Assembly (NCBI GenBank): GCA_964625145.1
Contig: CAZVAQ010000014.1
Coordinates: 1 to 39,553, forward strand
DNA from: CAYTRP01 sp964625145
GTDB lineage: Bacteria; Sumerlaeota; Sumerlaeia; SLMS01; JAHLLQ01
DNA length: 39,553 bases
Reading direction: 5' to 3'
Of the stretch, positions 24,530-34,786 are shown in pieces; position 1 is the first letter of the stretch; every line of letters begins with the position of its first letter. Made by a program: the position numbers and the translations under genes. Under the pieces are notes generated by a model. It did no database searches. It was not told the origin of the DNA and saw only the letters and a program-made list of their open reading frames with translations.

Positions 24530-24958
24530 TCAAAGTATCGACTTTGGAGGGATGGGGCGGGTCTCAACCGGGCCGTGAGGCGGCGCGTCATAGATCCACT
24601 GCTCCTTCTTCACGCAGGTGGACCCGGGGCGGTCCTTCTCCACAAATGCCATGAAGCGATGGCTCTTTCCTACTGGAGAGATCCACTCGCGACGGATATA
24701 GACACCTTCCTCCTGTGGATTCAGCAGGCAGTCCCGATCTGCGGTGCACAGTTGGACGCTGATGGATGATCCGTCAACAAGGACTTCGCTCTCCACCAGT
24801 CCGGAGTCGTACTCAAGGGCGTATCGAAAGACGGGGCCGAGCCCGCTGGGGGTGACGACCTGGGTGCCTCGGGCGATGGCGCCTTCGGCTGCAAAGGCCT
24901 CCACCTCGCGCAAAGTCAGGCGCAGACGGATGGAGTTGTCCTGGATGCGGATCTTCAC
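24530..24958 (-). CDS. Conserved hypothetical protein (DUF7009-like)
   Basis: A 142-aa soluble protein that opens with MKIRIQDNSIRLRLTLREVE, a start I associate with the DUF7009 family, although I cannot confirm this. A middle segment of predicted beta strands (VFRYALEYDSGLVESEVLV, ISVQLCTAD) is followed by EEGVYIRREW and a proline-rich tail. Cysteines lie at about residues 71, 76 and 114. It lies between the Rrf2 regulator and the cytochrome b gene on the same strand, so it is probably in the same operon. A small accessory or maturation role is possible, but the function is unknown. Confidence 0.7.
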   Translation of the reverse strand: MKIRIQDNSIRLRLTLREVEAFAAEGAIARGTQVVTPSGLGPVFRYALEYDSGLVESEVLVDGSSISVQLCTADRDCLLNPQEEGVYIRREWISPVGKSHRFMAFVEKDRPGSTCVKKEQWIYDAPPHGPVETRPIPPKSIL

Positions 24959-25037
24959 AATTGGAGCCTTCCATCAGGTGTTCCGGATCGATTTGTCCAG
25001 TTTTCGGCGGCAGATCGGTGCGGGTCAAGCGCGACGT

Positions 25038-25460
25038 TCACGCCTCGCATAGGGCCGTGACATTGCGCGCCGATTTCGAGAGCTCCTCCAAGTTCGAGCT
25101 CGAGAAAGCCTTCTCCGCATGGGCGACGGCGTCGTCCACCAAGCGATGGACCGGGCACAGCTTCACATGGCCCTTGATGCCGAGTGGACACTTCTTGATG
25201 CGCTGCGGCTCGGAATCCACAGAGGCCAGGACATCCAGCACGGTGATCTTCTTCGGTTCGCGCAGGAGCGTGAAGCCGCCATGGAGCCCGCGCTGGGAGT
25301 GGATAAGCTCGGCGCGCACCATGGCCTGCAGGATCTTGGAGAGGTAGCCGGAGGGCACCTTGGTGCCGGCGGCAATGATGGCCGAAGTCTGCGGGTCGGG
25401 ATGGTTCTGCGCGAGGAACACCGCCGCCCTCAGGGCGTATTCTCCGGTTGTCGAGATCAC
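25038..25460 (-). CDS. Rrf2-family regulator, probable NO/redox sensor
   Basis: The 140-aa protein has the Rrf2 winged helix (ISTTGEYALRA at the N-terminus, VPSGYLSKILQ, SQRGLHGGF). The sensor loop has C91 and C102 with H105 (CPLG to CPVH) plus C138 near the end. NsrR and IscR usually have three close cysteines, so the cluster ligation would differ, possibly two Cys, H105 and E7. I chose GTG 25460 because AGGA lies 8 nt upstream and the predicted transcription start is near 25488, excluding the upstream ATG codons at 25493 and 25523. It stands between the NO-defence and nitrate reductase genes and probably controls both. Confidence 0.86.
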   Translation of the reverse strand: MISTTGEYALRAAVFLAQNHPDPQTSAIIAAGTKVPSGYLSKILQAMVRAELIHSQRGLHGGFTLLREPKKITVLDVLASVDSEPQRIKKCPLGIKGHVKLCPVHRLVDDAVAHAEKAFSSSNLEELSKSARNVTALCEA

Positions 25461-25477
25461 ACGAGTAGTCCTGGTCT

Positions 25478-25501
25478 GGAATAAACTGGACATCTTTATC
25501 C
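25478..25501. promoter_or_regulatory. Dyad over -10 of the Rrf2 promoter
   Basis: On the plus strand GGAATAAA (25478-25485), nine bases, then TTTATCC (25495-25501) form an inverted repeat of 7 bp with one extra A. It covers the -10 element and start region. On the minus strand it includes AAGATG, which matches the first half of the known NsrR box consensus. This suggests an operator for Rrf2 autoregulation. Confidence 0.4.
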
Positions 25502-25523
25502 TCTTAGGGGCTTGGCGGGTCAA
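25495..25523 (-). promoter_or_regulatory. Sigma-70-like promoter for Rrf2 gene
   Basis: On the minus strand TTGACC (complement of 25518-25523) and GATAAA (complement of 25495-25500) are separated by 17 nt. They match the -35 and -10 consensus in 5 and 4 of 6 positions. The transcript would begin near 25488, leaving a leader of about 28 nt before GTG 25460. Confidence 0.55.
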
Positions 25524-25586
25524 GGGGGATCGCCGTGCGACCGTGGGAAATCAGATGTTCCGGGCGTCCAGCTCCGCTTCAATCAA

Positions 25587-25982
25587 CTACGTGCCAGCCG
25601 TGCTCCGCCGAGCCGCACGTTCGACGGCGGGCAGGATGACTTCCTCCCAAAGCTCCTCCAACTGCTCGGCGGGGGCGTCCTGATGCAGGCGCTTCTTCAC
25701 GCCGTGCCGGGACAGGTCGATGTACTCGGTCGGGGTCAGCCCCCGGTTGGCCAACGCGTGCGAGGAACAGGCCAGCGGACACCCATCGATGACCACCATG
25801 GGCCGGCCAGATTCCGCCACCCGTACCAGCGACGGCACACCCGCCGCCACCCCCACGATGCAGGACATCTCCGCATGGCCGGCACGGTCCAGTCGCACGG
25901 CCAGGGTGTTGGCCGCCTGGGCCGCGCTGGAGCAGCCCGAGCAGGAATAGACCAGTGGCGGTTTGTCGGTCTTGATCGTCAT
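25587..25982 (-). CDS. DGC-domain putative zinc-binding protein
   Basis: A 131-aa protein matching the DGC domain family: CSGCSSAAQ near the start (C14, C17), MSCIVGVAAGVP (C41) and IDGCPLACSSHAL (C68, C72). These cysteines suggest metal or cluster binding, and the IDGCP motif gives the family its name. The biochemical role is not established. Its start overlaps the NnrS stop (ATGA, 25979-25982), which ties it to nitric oxide metabolism. About 126 nt separate its stop from the Rrf2 start, and that gap holds the Rrf2 promoter. Confidence 0.88.
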   Translation of the reverse strand: MTIKTDKPPLVYSCSGCSSAAQAANTLAVRLDRAGHAEMSCIVGVAAGVPSLVRVAESGRPMVVIDGCPLACSSHALANRGLTPTEYIDLSRHGVKKRLHQDAPAEQLEELWEEVILPAVERAARRSTAGT

Positions 25983-27427
25983 AAGGCGGATGGGGCCGAG
26001 GTTGAATTGGTCAGGGCGGATTGCTCACTCGGGATGACCGACAAGCCATATATGCAGCGGAGCATCCACACGGCCCACACGGCGATGCCGCTGAGTTCGA
26101 GGATACCGCTGACACCAGCGATGGGGAAAGCCATCGCGTGCAGGTCGGTCAGTGCCTGGAACCCGACGCGCATGGCGCAGCCGATGTTCACGAGCACAAA
26201 GGGCACCGTCAGCGACCAGTGCGGAACCACAGCCGGATCGGCGGTGCGTTCCATGAAGCGGCTGCCCATGCCGAGAATCATCATGCTGATGAAGCCCACG
26301 GTGATGGCATGCCGGATGGAGCCATAATAGGCATGCGAAAAGCCAATCTCCACCGCATGACTGCCAGGTGCCAGCGCCGTCAGCACCACGAATTGCCACA
26401 CCGGCAGCAGCACCAGCATCCCGAGCGAGATCAACAGCCATGCATGGGCGGCCCGGATGAACTTGCTCGATCGGCTGATCATCGGATACGGCCACAGCAC
26501 ATTCGAACGCAGCACGATCCACAGCGCGGTGACAAACATCACCAGCGCCGACAATCCCCACAACGCCGCCCAGCGGCGCGTGACCGACTGCATCAACTGG
26601 AAGCCGGTGATCTCCCCCACCACCGCAAGCCCCAGAAGAACCGCAGCGATCATCGCGCCGCGAGGCCCAAGCCGCCGCACGCCAAACCACAGCGGCAGAA
26701 GCGTCATACCCACGCCCAGCACCATCAGCATGGCAAAGCCATGGACCTGAAGATCGCGCAGCGACGGTTGCAGATGCGAGATCAGCCACAACAGGCTTTC
26801 GCGGTCCGTGGCGACGGCGGTCAGGTGAAAGTACACCGCCGAAGCAATTGTCTGAACGAAGAAACACCCAAGCGCCACGCGGATCAACCAGGCGGACCCG
26901 GACAATAACCGGCCCGGCGCCGCACCCAGCAGCCACAGCATCTGGATGGAAAAGACTGCAACGGCCGCGATCTCCAACACGCTGCCCAAGTGCGCAGGAA
27001 CGAGCAACCACGGATGGGCCACGACGAACGGCTGCAATCCGGATCGCAGCACAACGCCCACAAGCATCGCGATCCATCCATAGCGGGCGCCGTGCGTGCA
27101 CGGCAAATCCCGGCCCAACAACACCGGAAAGACCCGATAGGCGAAGCCCATGACAAACAAGCCGACCCAGCCGAAGATCTGCGCGTGGCCGTGGGCATTG
27201 ACCTCGTGCAGGCCAACGGCAGTGAAGGAACCACTGAGGGCTATGCGGATCAGTATGGTGACCCCCCACAGCGCCCCGACGGTGAGGACGGTTGCAATCG
27301 CCGCGGTGAAGAACGGCCGCGAGACCTCCGAACGCCGATCCAGGGATGCGCTCCCGGACCCGCAAACCGCACAGCCGGGACGGCGCTCGTTGGAACTCAG
27401 CAATTCAGCGACTGCCATGGCGGACAT
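25979..27427 (-). CDS. nnrS: NnrS family membrane protein
   Basis: A 482-aa protein with about twelve hydrophobic helices. It has the NnrS hallmarks VNAHGHAQIFGWVGLFVMGF, LQVHGFAMLMVLGVGMTLLP and the SIRHAITVGFISMMILGMGSRF segment, rich in membrane His. NnrS is a heme/copper membrane protein that relieves nitrosative stress and supports denitrification. The N-terminal extension has two cysteines (CAVCG). The start could be ATG 27427 or 27418. It lies 15 nt after the RIC gene and is coupled to the DGC gene. Confidence 0.92.
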   Translation of the reverse strand: MSAMAVAELLSSNERRPGCAVCGSGSASLDRRSEVSRPFFTAAIATVLTVGALWGVTILIRIALSGSFTAVGLHEVNAHGHAQIFGWVGLFVMGFAYRVFPVLLGRDLPCTHGARYGWIAMLVGVVLRSGLQPFVVAHPWLLVPAHLGSVLEIAAVAVFSIQMLWLLGAAPGRLLSGSAWLIRVALGCFFVQTIASAVYFHLTAVATDRESLLWLISHLQPSLRDLQVHGFAMLMVLGVGMTLLPLWFGVRRLGPRGAMIAAVLLGLAVVGEITGFQLMQSVTRRWAALWGLSALVMFVTALWIVLRSNVLWPYPMISRSSKFIRAAHAWLLISLGMLVLLPVWQFVVLTALAPGSHAVEIGFSHAYYGSIRHAITVGFISMMILGMGSRFMERTADPAVVPHWSLTVPFVLVNIGCAMRVGFQALTDLHAMAFPIAGVSGILELSGIAVWAVWMLRCIYGLSVIPSEQSALTNSTSAPSAL

Positions 27428-27442
27428 GAGGGGCCTCCCGGT

Positions 27443-28180
27443 TTAGAGATGAACGCGGCGGCTGCCGGAGTCCCGCTGCGATTCCTCCAGCGCGAGGGCG
27501 CGCGGGAAGAGGATGCTGTTCTCCTTGTGCACGTGGGCGTGCATGTCCTGCTCCAGCACATCGAGCGAGGCATAGAGCACGCGCCAGGTGTTGCACGCGT
27601 CCGCCGGTGGTTCGTAATTGTTGGTGAGTTCGCGGAATCGCTCCAGCGCGGCGCCGGCGCTGTCGTGTTCCTGCTCCATGCAACGAATCGGGTTGGCCAC
27701 CGAGGCCGCGACAAAGGGACCCTGCTCGCCGGCCTCGAGCTTCTTGATCCACGGGAAGAGAATCTGCTCCTCCTTGATCGTGTGCTCCTCGAGCTCTCGG
27801 CGGAAGTCGAGGAAGATCGAATAGATCTCGTTCACCTCCGGTGCATGGTCGCCATGGACCTTGGAGACACGGGCGCTCATGGCTTCCAGGCGAGGCAGCT
27901 CCATCTTGAGGTAGGCGTGATGCGTGGAGACGATGTGATCTGCAAGCTCGCCAAGCGGTGCCTTGGTCCAATCGACGGAGGCGGTGTCCTTGCCGGAGGC
28001 ATCGACTGCTGCCAGCTCGGCAACGACGGTGTCATAGTCCACCTTGCGCCGTTGGCAGGCCTCGGCCAGCGTGATCTTCCCGCCGCAGCAGTAGTCGATG
28101 CGGTGCTTCTCGAAGACATAGGCCCGGGCGGGGTTTTCAGCGACAAGCTGTCCAACGGTTTGTTCGGTCGTGAGGGTCAT
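27443..28180 (-). CDS. ric: RIC/ScdA di-iron iron-sulfur cluster repair protein
   Basis: The 245-aa protein has the ScdA N-terminal domain with YCCGG (C31, C32) and a hemerythrin-like domain with His/Glu ligands (THHAY, HTIKEEQILFPW, MEQEHDSAG, MHAHVHKENSILFPR). Proteins of the YtfE/ScdA/RIC family repair iron-sulfur clusters damaged by NO or peroxide and may release or scavenge NO. It lies between the NO reductase and nnrS. The upstream gap to the NO reductase is 75 nt and may carry its own signals. Length is close to the family norm. Confidence 0.93.
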   Translation of the reverse strand: MTLTTEQTVGQLVAENPARAYVFEKHRIDYCCGGKITLAEACQRRKVDYDTVVAELAAVDASGKDTASVDWTKAPLGELADHIVSTHHAYLKMELPRLEAMSARVSKVHGDHAPEVNEIYSIFLDFRRELEEHTIKEEQILFPWIKKLEAGEQGPFVAASVANPIRCMEQEHDSAGAALERFRELTNNYEPPADACNTWRVLYASLDVLEQDMHAHVHKENSILFPRALALEESQRDSGSRRVHL

Positions 28181-28255
28181 GGTGCGAATTCCTTTCGGTG
28201 CTCGGTAGGAGAGGGTGAATGGTTGAAGCTCCGGGTGATGCTGGAATGCTTGTCT

Positions 28256-30595
28256 TCAGTGGGCCCGTGCGTAGGCCAATTCCGGCTTTTCGGCGTTCTC
28301 CAGTTCGACTGCTTCGTCGCTGTCGGTATCTTCTTCAGCGGTGACGCGGCTTGAACGCCCCAATGACCAGCCACCGGTGAGACCCGCCACGAACAGGATG
28401 ATGGCCGCCATGCCACCAGCAAAGATTGTGTCGCCCGGGACACGCAGCCAGCGAAGGACCTGCATGTGCGGCTGCTGCATGAACTCTGCAGAGCGTGCCA
28501 TCCACAGGCCGTGCTCGATGCTGGCCAGGGTCTGCAGAATTCCGACCGGCAGCAGGCTGATCAGCACCATCAGCGCCAGGCCGATGTTCAATCCCCAGAA
28601 TCCCCACGCGAGCATCGGCGTCTTCCACTCGCGATCCTGGTTCATGGCCCGCAGGCAGAACAGCATCAGGCCGATGCCGAGCATCCCGTACACGCCGAAG
28701 AGGGCAGTGTGGCCGTGGACCGGTGTGGTGTTCAGCCCCTGCATGTAGTACAATGCGATGGGAGGATTGATGAGGAAGCCGAAGATCCCCGCGCCGACCA
28801 GGTTCCAGAACGCCACGGCGACGAAGAAGTAGATCGGCCACTTGTAGCGATAGATCCATGGAGTCGCGCGGGCGTGGCGGTAGTTCTCGTAGGCCTCGAA
28901 TCCGATCAGGACCAAGGGCACAATCTCCAGCGCGCTGAACACGGCTCCAAGGGCCAGGATCGCCGTGGGCGTGCCGCTGAAGTACAGGTGATGGAATGTG
29001 CCAATCATGCCGCCGGCCAGGAAGATGATCGTCGAGAAGAGCACGGCCGCAGTGGCATAGCGCACATTCAGCAGGCCCATGCGCGTGAAGAGGAACGCGA
29101 TGACGACCGTGGCAAAGACCTCGAAGAAGCCCTCGACCCAAAGATGGACGACCCACCAGCGCCAGTATTCGGCGATGGCCAGGTGCGATTGCCGGCCCCA
29201 CATCAACCCCGCGCCATAGAACAACGCAATGGCGACGGACGAGAGAAGGAACAACGCGATCAGCCCGCGGTGTTCGCTCGGTTGGCGCAGCGCCGGAAGC
29301 AACGCGCGCCCCATCAGCGCCAGCCAGATGAAGAGGCCCGCAAAGAGGAACAACTGCCAGAAGCGGCCGAGGTCGACGTACTCATAGCCCTGATGACCAA
29401 ACCAGAAGTTGGTGACGAAGCCGAGCTTTTGCTGCACGGCCAGCCATTGGCCCAGCATCGAGCCGGCAACGATGATCAGCAAGCACACGAAGAGCACGTT
29501 CACCAGGCCGCGCTGGAACCGGGGCTCAAAGCCGGAGACCGCCGGGGCCAGGAACAACCCCGTTGCGAGCCACGCCGTGGCGATCCACAGGACACCCAGT
29601 TGCGTGTGCCACGTGCGCACGACCGAATAGGGAAGCCATTCCTGCAGCGGGAAGCCATAGAAGCCATCGCCCTCCACGCCATAGTGCGCGGCGGTGATAC
29701 CCATGCCGATCTGCACGAGGATCATCGCGCACACGACCCAGAAGTATTTCAAGGTCGCCCGCATCGACGGCGTCACTCGCCAGGCAAGGAGCGGATCCGT
29801 CGCGGAGGGGCGGGGGTTTTCCGGCTCCCGCTCCTTGATGACGGCCATGTACCATGCCAGGGCGCCGACACCAGCCAGCAGCGCGATGAAGCTGAGCACC
29901 GACCAAATCAGGATTGGACCCGTGGGCGCATTGTCGATGAGCGACTCCGCCGGCCAATTGTTCGTGTAGCTAACGGTTCCACCCGGACGCTCGGCCGCGC
30001 AGGTCCATGCGGCCCAGAAGAAGAAGCCCATCATCGCTTCACGGCGATCGGGGTCCGGGATCGAATTGGAGGGAATCGCGTAGGCCTTCCGCAAATCGGC
30101 CAGGGACTCATCATTCGAGAAGAGCGTCTTGTAATGCGAGGCCACCTCGGCCATGGCGGCAGCGCGGTCGTTGGAAACCACCAGACAGCCCGTCGCCGGA
30201 TCAAACGTGTTGGTGCGCATCTCCTCCTTGAGCCACTCACGGGTGGCGGCCTTGGAGGATTCGGGCAATTCGTCGTAGCTGCTTCCGAATTCGCGCTGGG
30301 CGATCATGTCGGCCAGAACCACTGCCTCGCGGTGCAACCAGTCCGCCGACCAATCGGGGGCGACGTAGGCACCATGGCCCCAGACGCTTCCCACCTGCTG
30401 GCCGCCCATGGATTGCCACACGTTCTGCCCGTCGCGGATCTGCTGGCCAGTGTAAAGGACTTCGCCCGATTCGGTGACCACTTGGTCGGGGATCGGCGGT
30501 GCCTGGCGATACAGGTCCCAACCAAAGTATCCCAGCACGGCCAGGGAGGCGATGACGGTGAAGGCCAAAGCCGACCACAGGACCTTGATGTTCAT
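28256..30595 (-). CDS. norZ: Quinol-dependent nitric oxide reductase (qNOR)
   Basis: A 779-aa single-subunit reductase that converts NO to N2O with quinol. The N-terminal NorC-like domain without heme c (about 30-215) is joined to a NorB-like domain. Active-site residues fall at NorB-like spacing: H330 (low-spin heme), H484, E488, H535 and H536 (FeB site), and H627 and H629 in TPVHGHTALFG. The H-to-E and H-to-HH distances of 4 and 51 equal those of cNOR. The start has GAGGAG 6 nt upstream. It is the most upstream gene of the block and is divergent from the peroxiredoxin gene. It works as detoxification or as a denitrification step. Confidence 0.96.
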   Translation of the reverse strand: MNIKVLWSALAFTVIASLAVLGYFGWDLYRQAPPIPDQVVTESGEVLYTGQQIRDGQNVWQSMGGQQVGSVWGHGAYVAPDWSADWLHREAVVLADMIAQREFGSSYDELPESSKAATREWLKEEMRTNTFDPATGCLVVSNDRAAAMAEVASHYKTLFSNDESLADLRKAYAIPSNSIPDPDRREAMMGFFFWAAWTCAAERPGGTVSYTNNWPAESLIDNAPTGPILIWSVLSFIALLAGVGALAWYMAVIKEREPENPRPSATDPLLAWRVTPSMRATLKYFWVVCAMILVQIGMGITAAHYGVEGDGFYGFPLQEWLPYSVVRTWHTQLGVLWIATAWLATGLFLAPAVSGFEPRFQRGLVNVLFVCLLIIVAGSMLGQWLAVQQKLGFVTNFWFGHQGYEYVDLGRFWQLFLFAGLFIWLALMGRALLPALRQPSEHRGLIALFLLSSVAIALFYGAGLMWGRQSHLAIAEYWRWWVVHLWVEGFFEVFATVVIAFLFTRMGLLNVRYATAAVLFSTIIFLAGGMIGTFHHLYFSGTPTAILALGAVFSALEIVPLVLIGFEAYENYRHARATPWIYRYKWPIYFFVAVAFWNLVGAGIFGFLINPPIALYYMQGLNTTPVHGHTALFGVYGMLGIGLMLFCLRAMNQDREWKTPMLAWGFWGLNIGLALMVLISLLPVGILQTLASIEHGLWMARSAEFMQQPHMQVLRWLRVPGDTIFAGGMAAIILFVAGLTGGWSLGRSSRVTAEEDTDSDEAVELENAEKPELAYARAH

Positions 30596-30840
30596 GGATG
30601 GCTCCTCGTGGTTGTCGAAGATGAAGGGATGTGATGGGCGGCTGTCGCCCTCGGCGCGAAAGGTCTCCCCGCTTTATTCTGGATGTCAAGGTCCAAATAT
30701 CCATTTTTGCGCGCGACCCTCCCCCGCCGGAAGGAGTTGACCGACCGCGCTCGGCGTGGTTTCATGACTCTCGAAGGTTGAGTGCCCCCCAAAGGACACT
30801 CGTAACTCCTTCAACAATAGCATTCTATGGAGTCCATACA
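30596..30840. other. Divergent qNOR/peroxiredoxin spacer
   Basis: No gene is supported in these 245 nt. GCTTTATTCTGGATGTC (30671-30687) shares the words TTTATTC and GATGTC with the Rrf2 promoter dyad, although in a different order. On the minus strand TTGACA (complement of 30684-30689) lacks a good -10 at 17 nt. GAGTG/CACTC form a short dyad about 50 nt before the peroxiredoxin start. Confidence 0.4.
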
Positions 30841-31608
30841 ATGAATTGCAGAGTACCAGTCTCACCCAGGATCCTTGCCGCCGCGATGCTGGCGGTACTT
30901 CCGGCAGGCCTTGCCGCGGACGAACCAATCACCCCGGACGGAAGCTCTTCCGTCACGCAGATGCCGGGTCAGATCCCCCAGTCGCATCCTTCGCAGTTCT
31001 CCAATGAGATGTCGTCACTGGTGAAGGTTGGGCACTCGGTAGTCTATGAGAGTGCCAAGGAAGTGAAGCCCCTGGCTGTCGGCGAGATGGTGCCTGTGGC
31101 CGCAATGATCAAGCAGGCCGACGGCGAGGCGATCACGCTTGGGGAGGCACTTGGCGGCAAGAAATCGGTGGTCATTTTCTATCGAGGAGGATGGTGCCCA
31201 TACTGCAACGCGCACCTTGCAGAGCTCGCGAAGATACAGCCGCAACTCACCGCAGGTGGCGTGCAGTTGCTGGCGCTGTCGCCGGACTCGCCGGAGACTT
31301 CGGCGAAGCACGCCGAAGAGCGCCCACTCCCCTACCGTTTGCTTTCCGACAACAAGCATGAAGCGATGAAGGCATTCGGTATCGCGTTTCGAATGGATGA
31401 CGCCACCGTCGAGCGCTACAAGGGGTATGGGATCGACTTGAGCGCTGCTTCCGGCAACGAGGACAAGGTCCTGCCCGTTCCGGCAGTGTTTGTCGTGAAC
31501 GAGGAAGGCATCATCGAATACGCCCACGCCAACGCGGACTACACGGTCCGCATGAAGGGTGAGGAGATACTGGCAGCGGCGGGTGTGGAAGTGACGGGAG
31601 CGGAATAG
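30841..31608 (+). CDS. Secreted peroxiredoxin-like (AhpC/TSA) protein
   Basis: A 255-aa protein with a signal peptide (ILAAAMLAVLPAGLAADE) and a thioredoxin-fold peroxiredoxin domain from about residue 75. The redox motif is FYRGGWCPYCNAH (C119, C122), a CPYC variant found in peroxiredoxin-like proteins. It is followed by LLALSPDSPETS, PYRLLSDNKHEAMKAFG and VPAVFVVNEEGIIEYAHAN. It would act in the periplasm against peroxides or as a thiol oxidoreductase. The ATG was chosen at the signal peptide; in-frame codons upstream would add a non-signal leader. The gene stands alone, divergent from qNOR and convergent with copA. Confidence 0.88.
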   Translation: MNCRVPVSPRILAAAMLAVLPAGLAADEPITPDGSSSVTQMPGQIPQSHPSQFSNEMSSLVKVGHSVVYESAKEVKPLAVGEMVPVAAMIKQADGEAITLGEALGGKKSVVIFYRGGWCPYCNAHLAELAKIQPQLTAGGVQLLALSPDSPETSAKHAEERPLPYRLLSDNKHEAMKAFGIAFRMDDATVERYKGYGIDLSAASGNEDKVLPVPAVFVVNEEGIIEYAHANADYTVRMKGEEILAAAGVEVTGAE

Positions 31609-31626
31609 CCCGGCTGGATGAAAGCC

Positions 31627-31654
31627 CCCGGCGACTCGCAATGGAGTCGCCGGG
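31627..31654. terminator. 11-bp hairpin, bidirectional terminator
   Basis: CCCGGCGACTC (31627-31637) pairs perfectly with GAGTCGCCGGG (31644-31654) across a 6-nt loop. It lies in the 53-nt gap between the convergent peroxiredoxin and copA genes. On the minus strand a short T run (complement of AAA at 31621-31623) follows after a few bases, so it looks more like a terminator for the copper operon. Confidence 0.75.
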
Positions 31655-31661
31655 CGCTCCA

Positions 31662-34037
<2,376 letters not shown>

Positions 34038-34040
34038 GGG

Positions 34041-34763
34041 TCACTCCGACTGTACGGCGGCCCGCGAGGACTTGCGGGCCTCGGCCAACTTGTCAAGGAT
34101 TCCGGCCGGGTCCTGATCAACGGCCGATTCGCAACCCTTGCAACACAGTTGCACCAGTTGGTTCGCAACAACCACCTGGATCGGACCGCCCATTGCATCA
34201 AGCGGCTCGCCGCTGACGGCACAGGTCGACAGCGGATAGTTGGCCTTTTGTTTCTCAATGACGGCCTTGTCCAGGATCGCGAAGTACTTGGCCGGTTCGG
34301 CGCGAACAGCTTCCTCGCATGGCGGGCAGCACAACACGAACAACCGGTTGCCGATCACGGCGAGATGATTCGCCGCGTCGTCATCCGACAGCTTTGATGT
34401 AGTGTCCACGATGCAATGGTCGAGGGGGTAGAAGGCGCGTTGCTGCTTGATAGTAGCCTCGTCCGCACGGGCCAGGAACTTTTCCGGCTCCGCTTCAAAG
34501 GAACCCGTGCATCCCGCGCAACAGAAGCGCACCTCGCGCCCCTCGTGGAGCTTGACGATGGCCTCGCCCATGGACCCCAGCTTGGAGCCGGCAACGGCGC
34601 ACGTGCCCAGAGACCACGGATCTCCAACTCGCTTCGGCGCCTGGGTGGATTCGCTGGCGGCGTCAGCCGATTCATGGGCGTGACCGGCGTGATCCTGCTG
34701 GGCAAGAAGCGGACTGAACATGCCGGCGATTGCGATGGTGGCTACTGCGACGAGACTCTTCAT
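34041..34763 (-). CDS. Secreted protein with three YHS/TRASH-like Cys modules
   Basis: The 240-aa protein has a signal peptide (1-21), a His-rich linker (DHAGHAHE) and three similar modules of about 55 residues. Each has one Cys, then about 26-28 residues, then CCxxC: C55 with C81/C82/C85, C117 with C145/C146/C149 and C181 with C207/C208/C211. The modules share YPL-x-x-C-x-V and end in D/EP-x-x-(Y/F)L. This is the pattern of YHS/TRASH metal-binding domains. It is probably a periplasmic copper-binding protein working between CusBA and CopA. ATG 34763 gives the signal peptide; ATG 34790 would add nine residues. The gap to cusA is 23 nt. Confidence 0.85.
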   Translation of the reverse strand: MKSLVAVATIAIAGMFSPLLAQQDHAGHAHESADAASESTQAPKRVGDPWSLGTCAVAGSKLGSMGEAIVKLHEGREVRFCCAGCTGSFEAEPEKFLARADEATIKQQRAFYPLDHCIVDTTSKLSDDDAANHLAVIGNRLFVLCCPPCEEAVRAEPAKYFAILDKAVIEKQKANYPLSTCAVSGEPLDAMGGPIQVVVANQLVQLCCKGCESAVDQDPAGILDKLAEARKSSRAAVQSE

Positions 34764-34786
34764 TATTCTTCTCCTTGGGGTGGTAG

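Noticed and set aside
26025..28354. Long frames overlapping nnrS and ric on both strands
   Set aside because: They conflict with the well-supported NnrS and RIC proteins and have biased composition.
28466..30634. Plus-strand open frame of 722 codons
   Set aside because: It is the antisense shadow of the NO reductase gene, highly charged and without any fold signature.
30684..30710. TTGACA and possible FNR/Dnr box before qNOR
   Set aside because: The second half does not match the ATCAA arm, and no -10 element lies 17 nt away.
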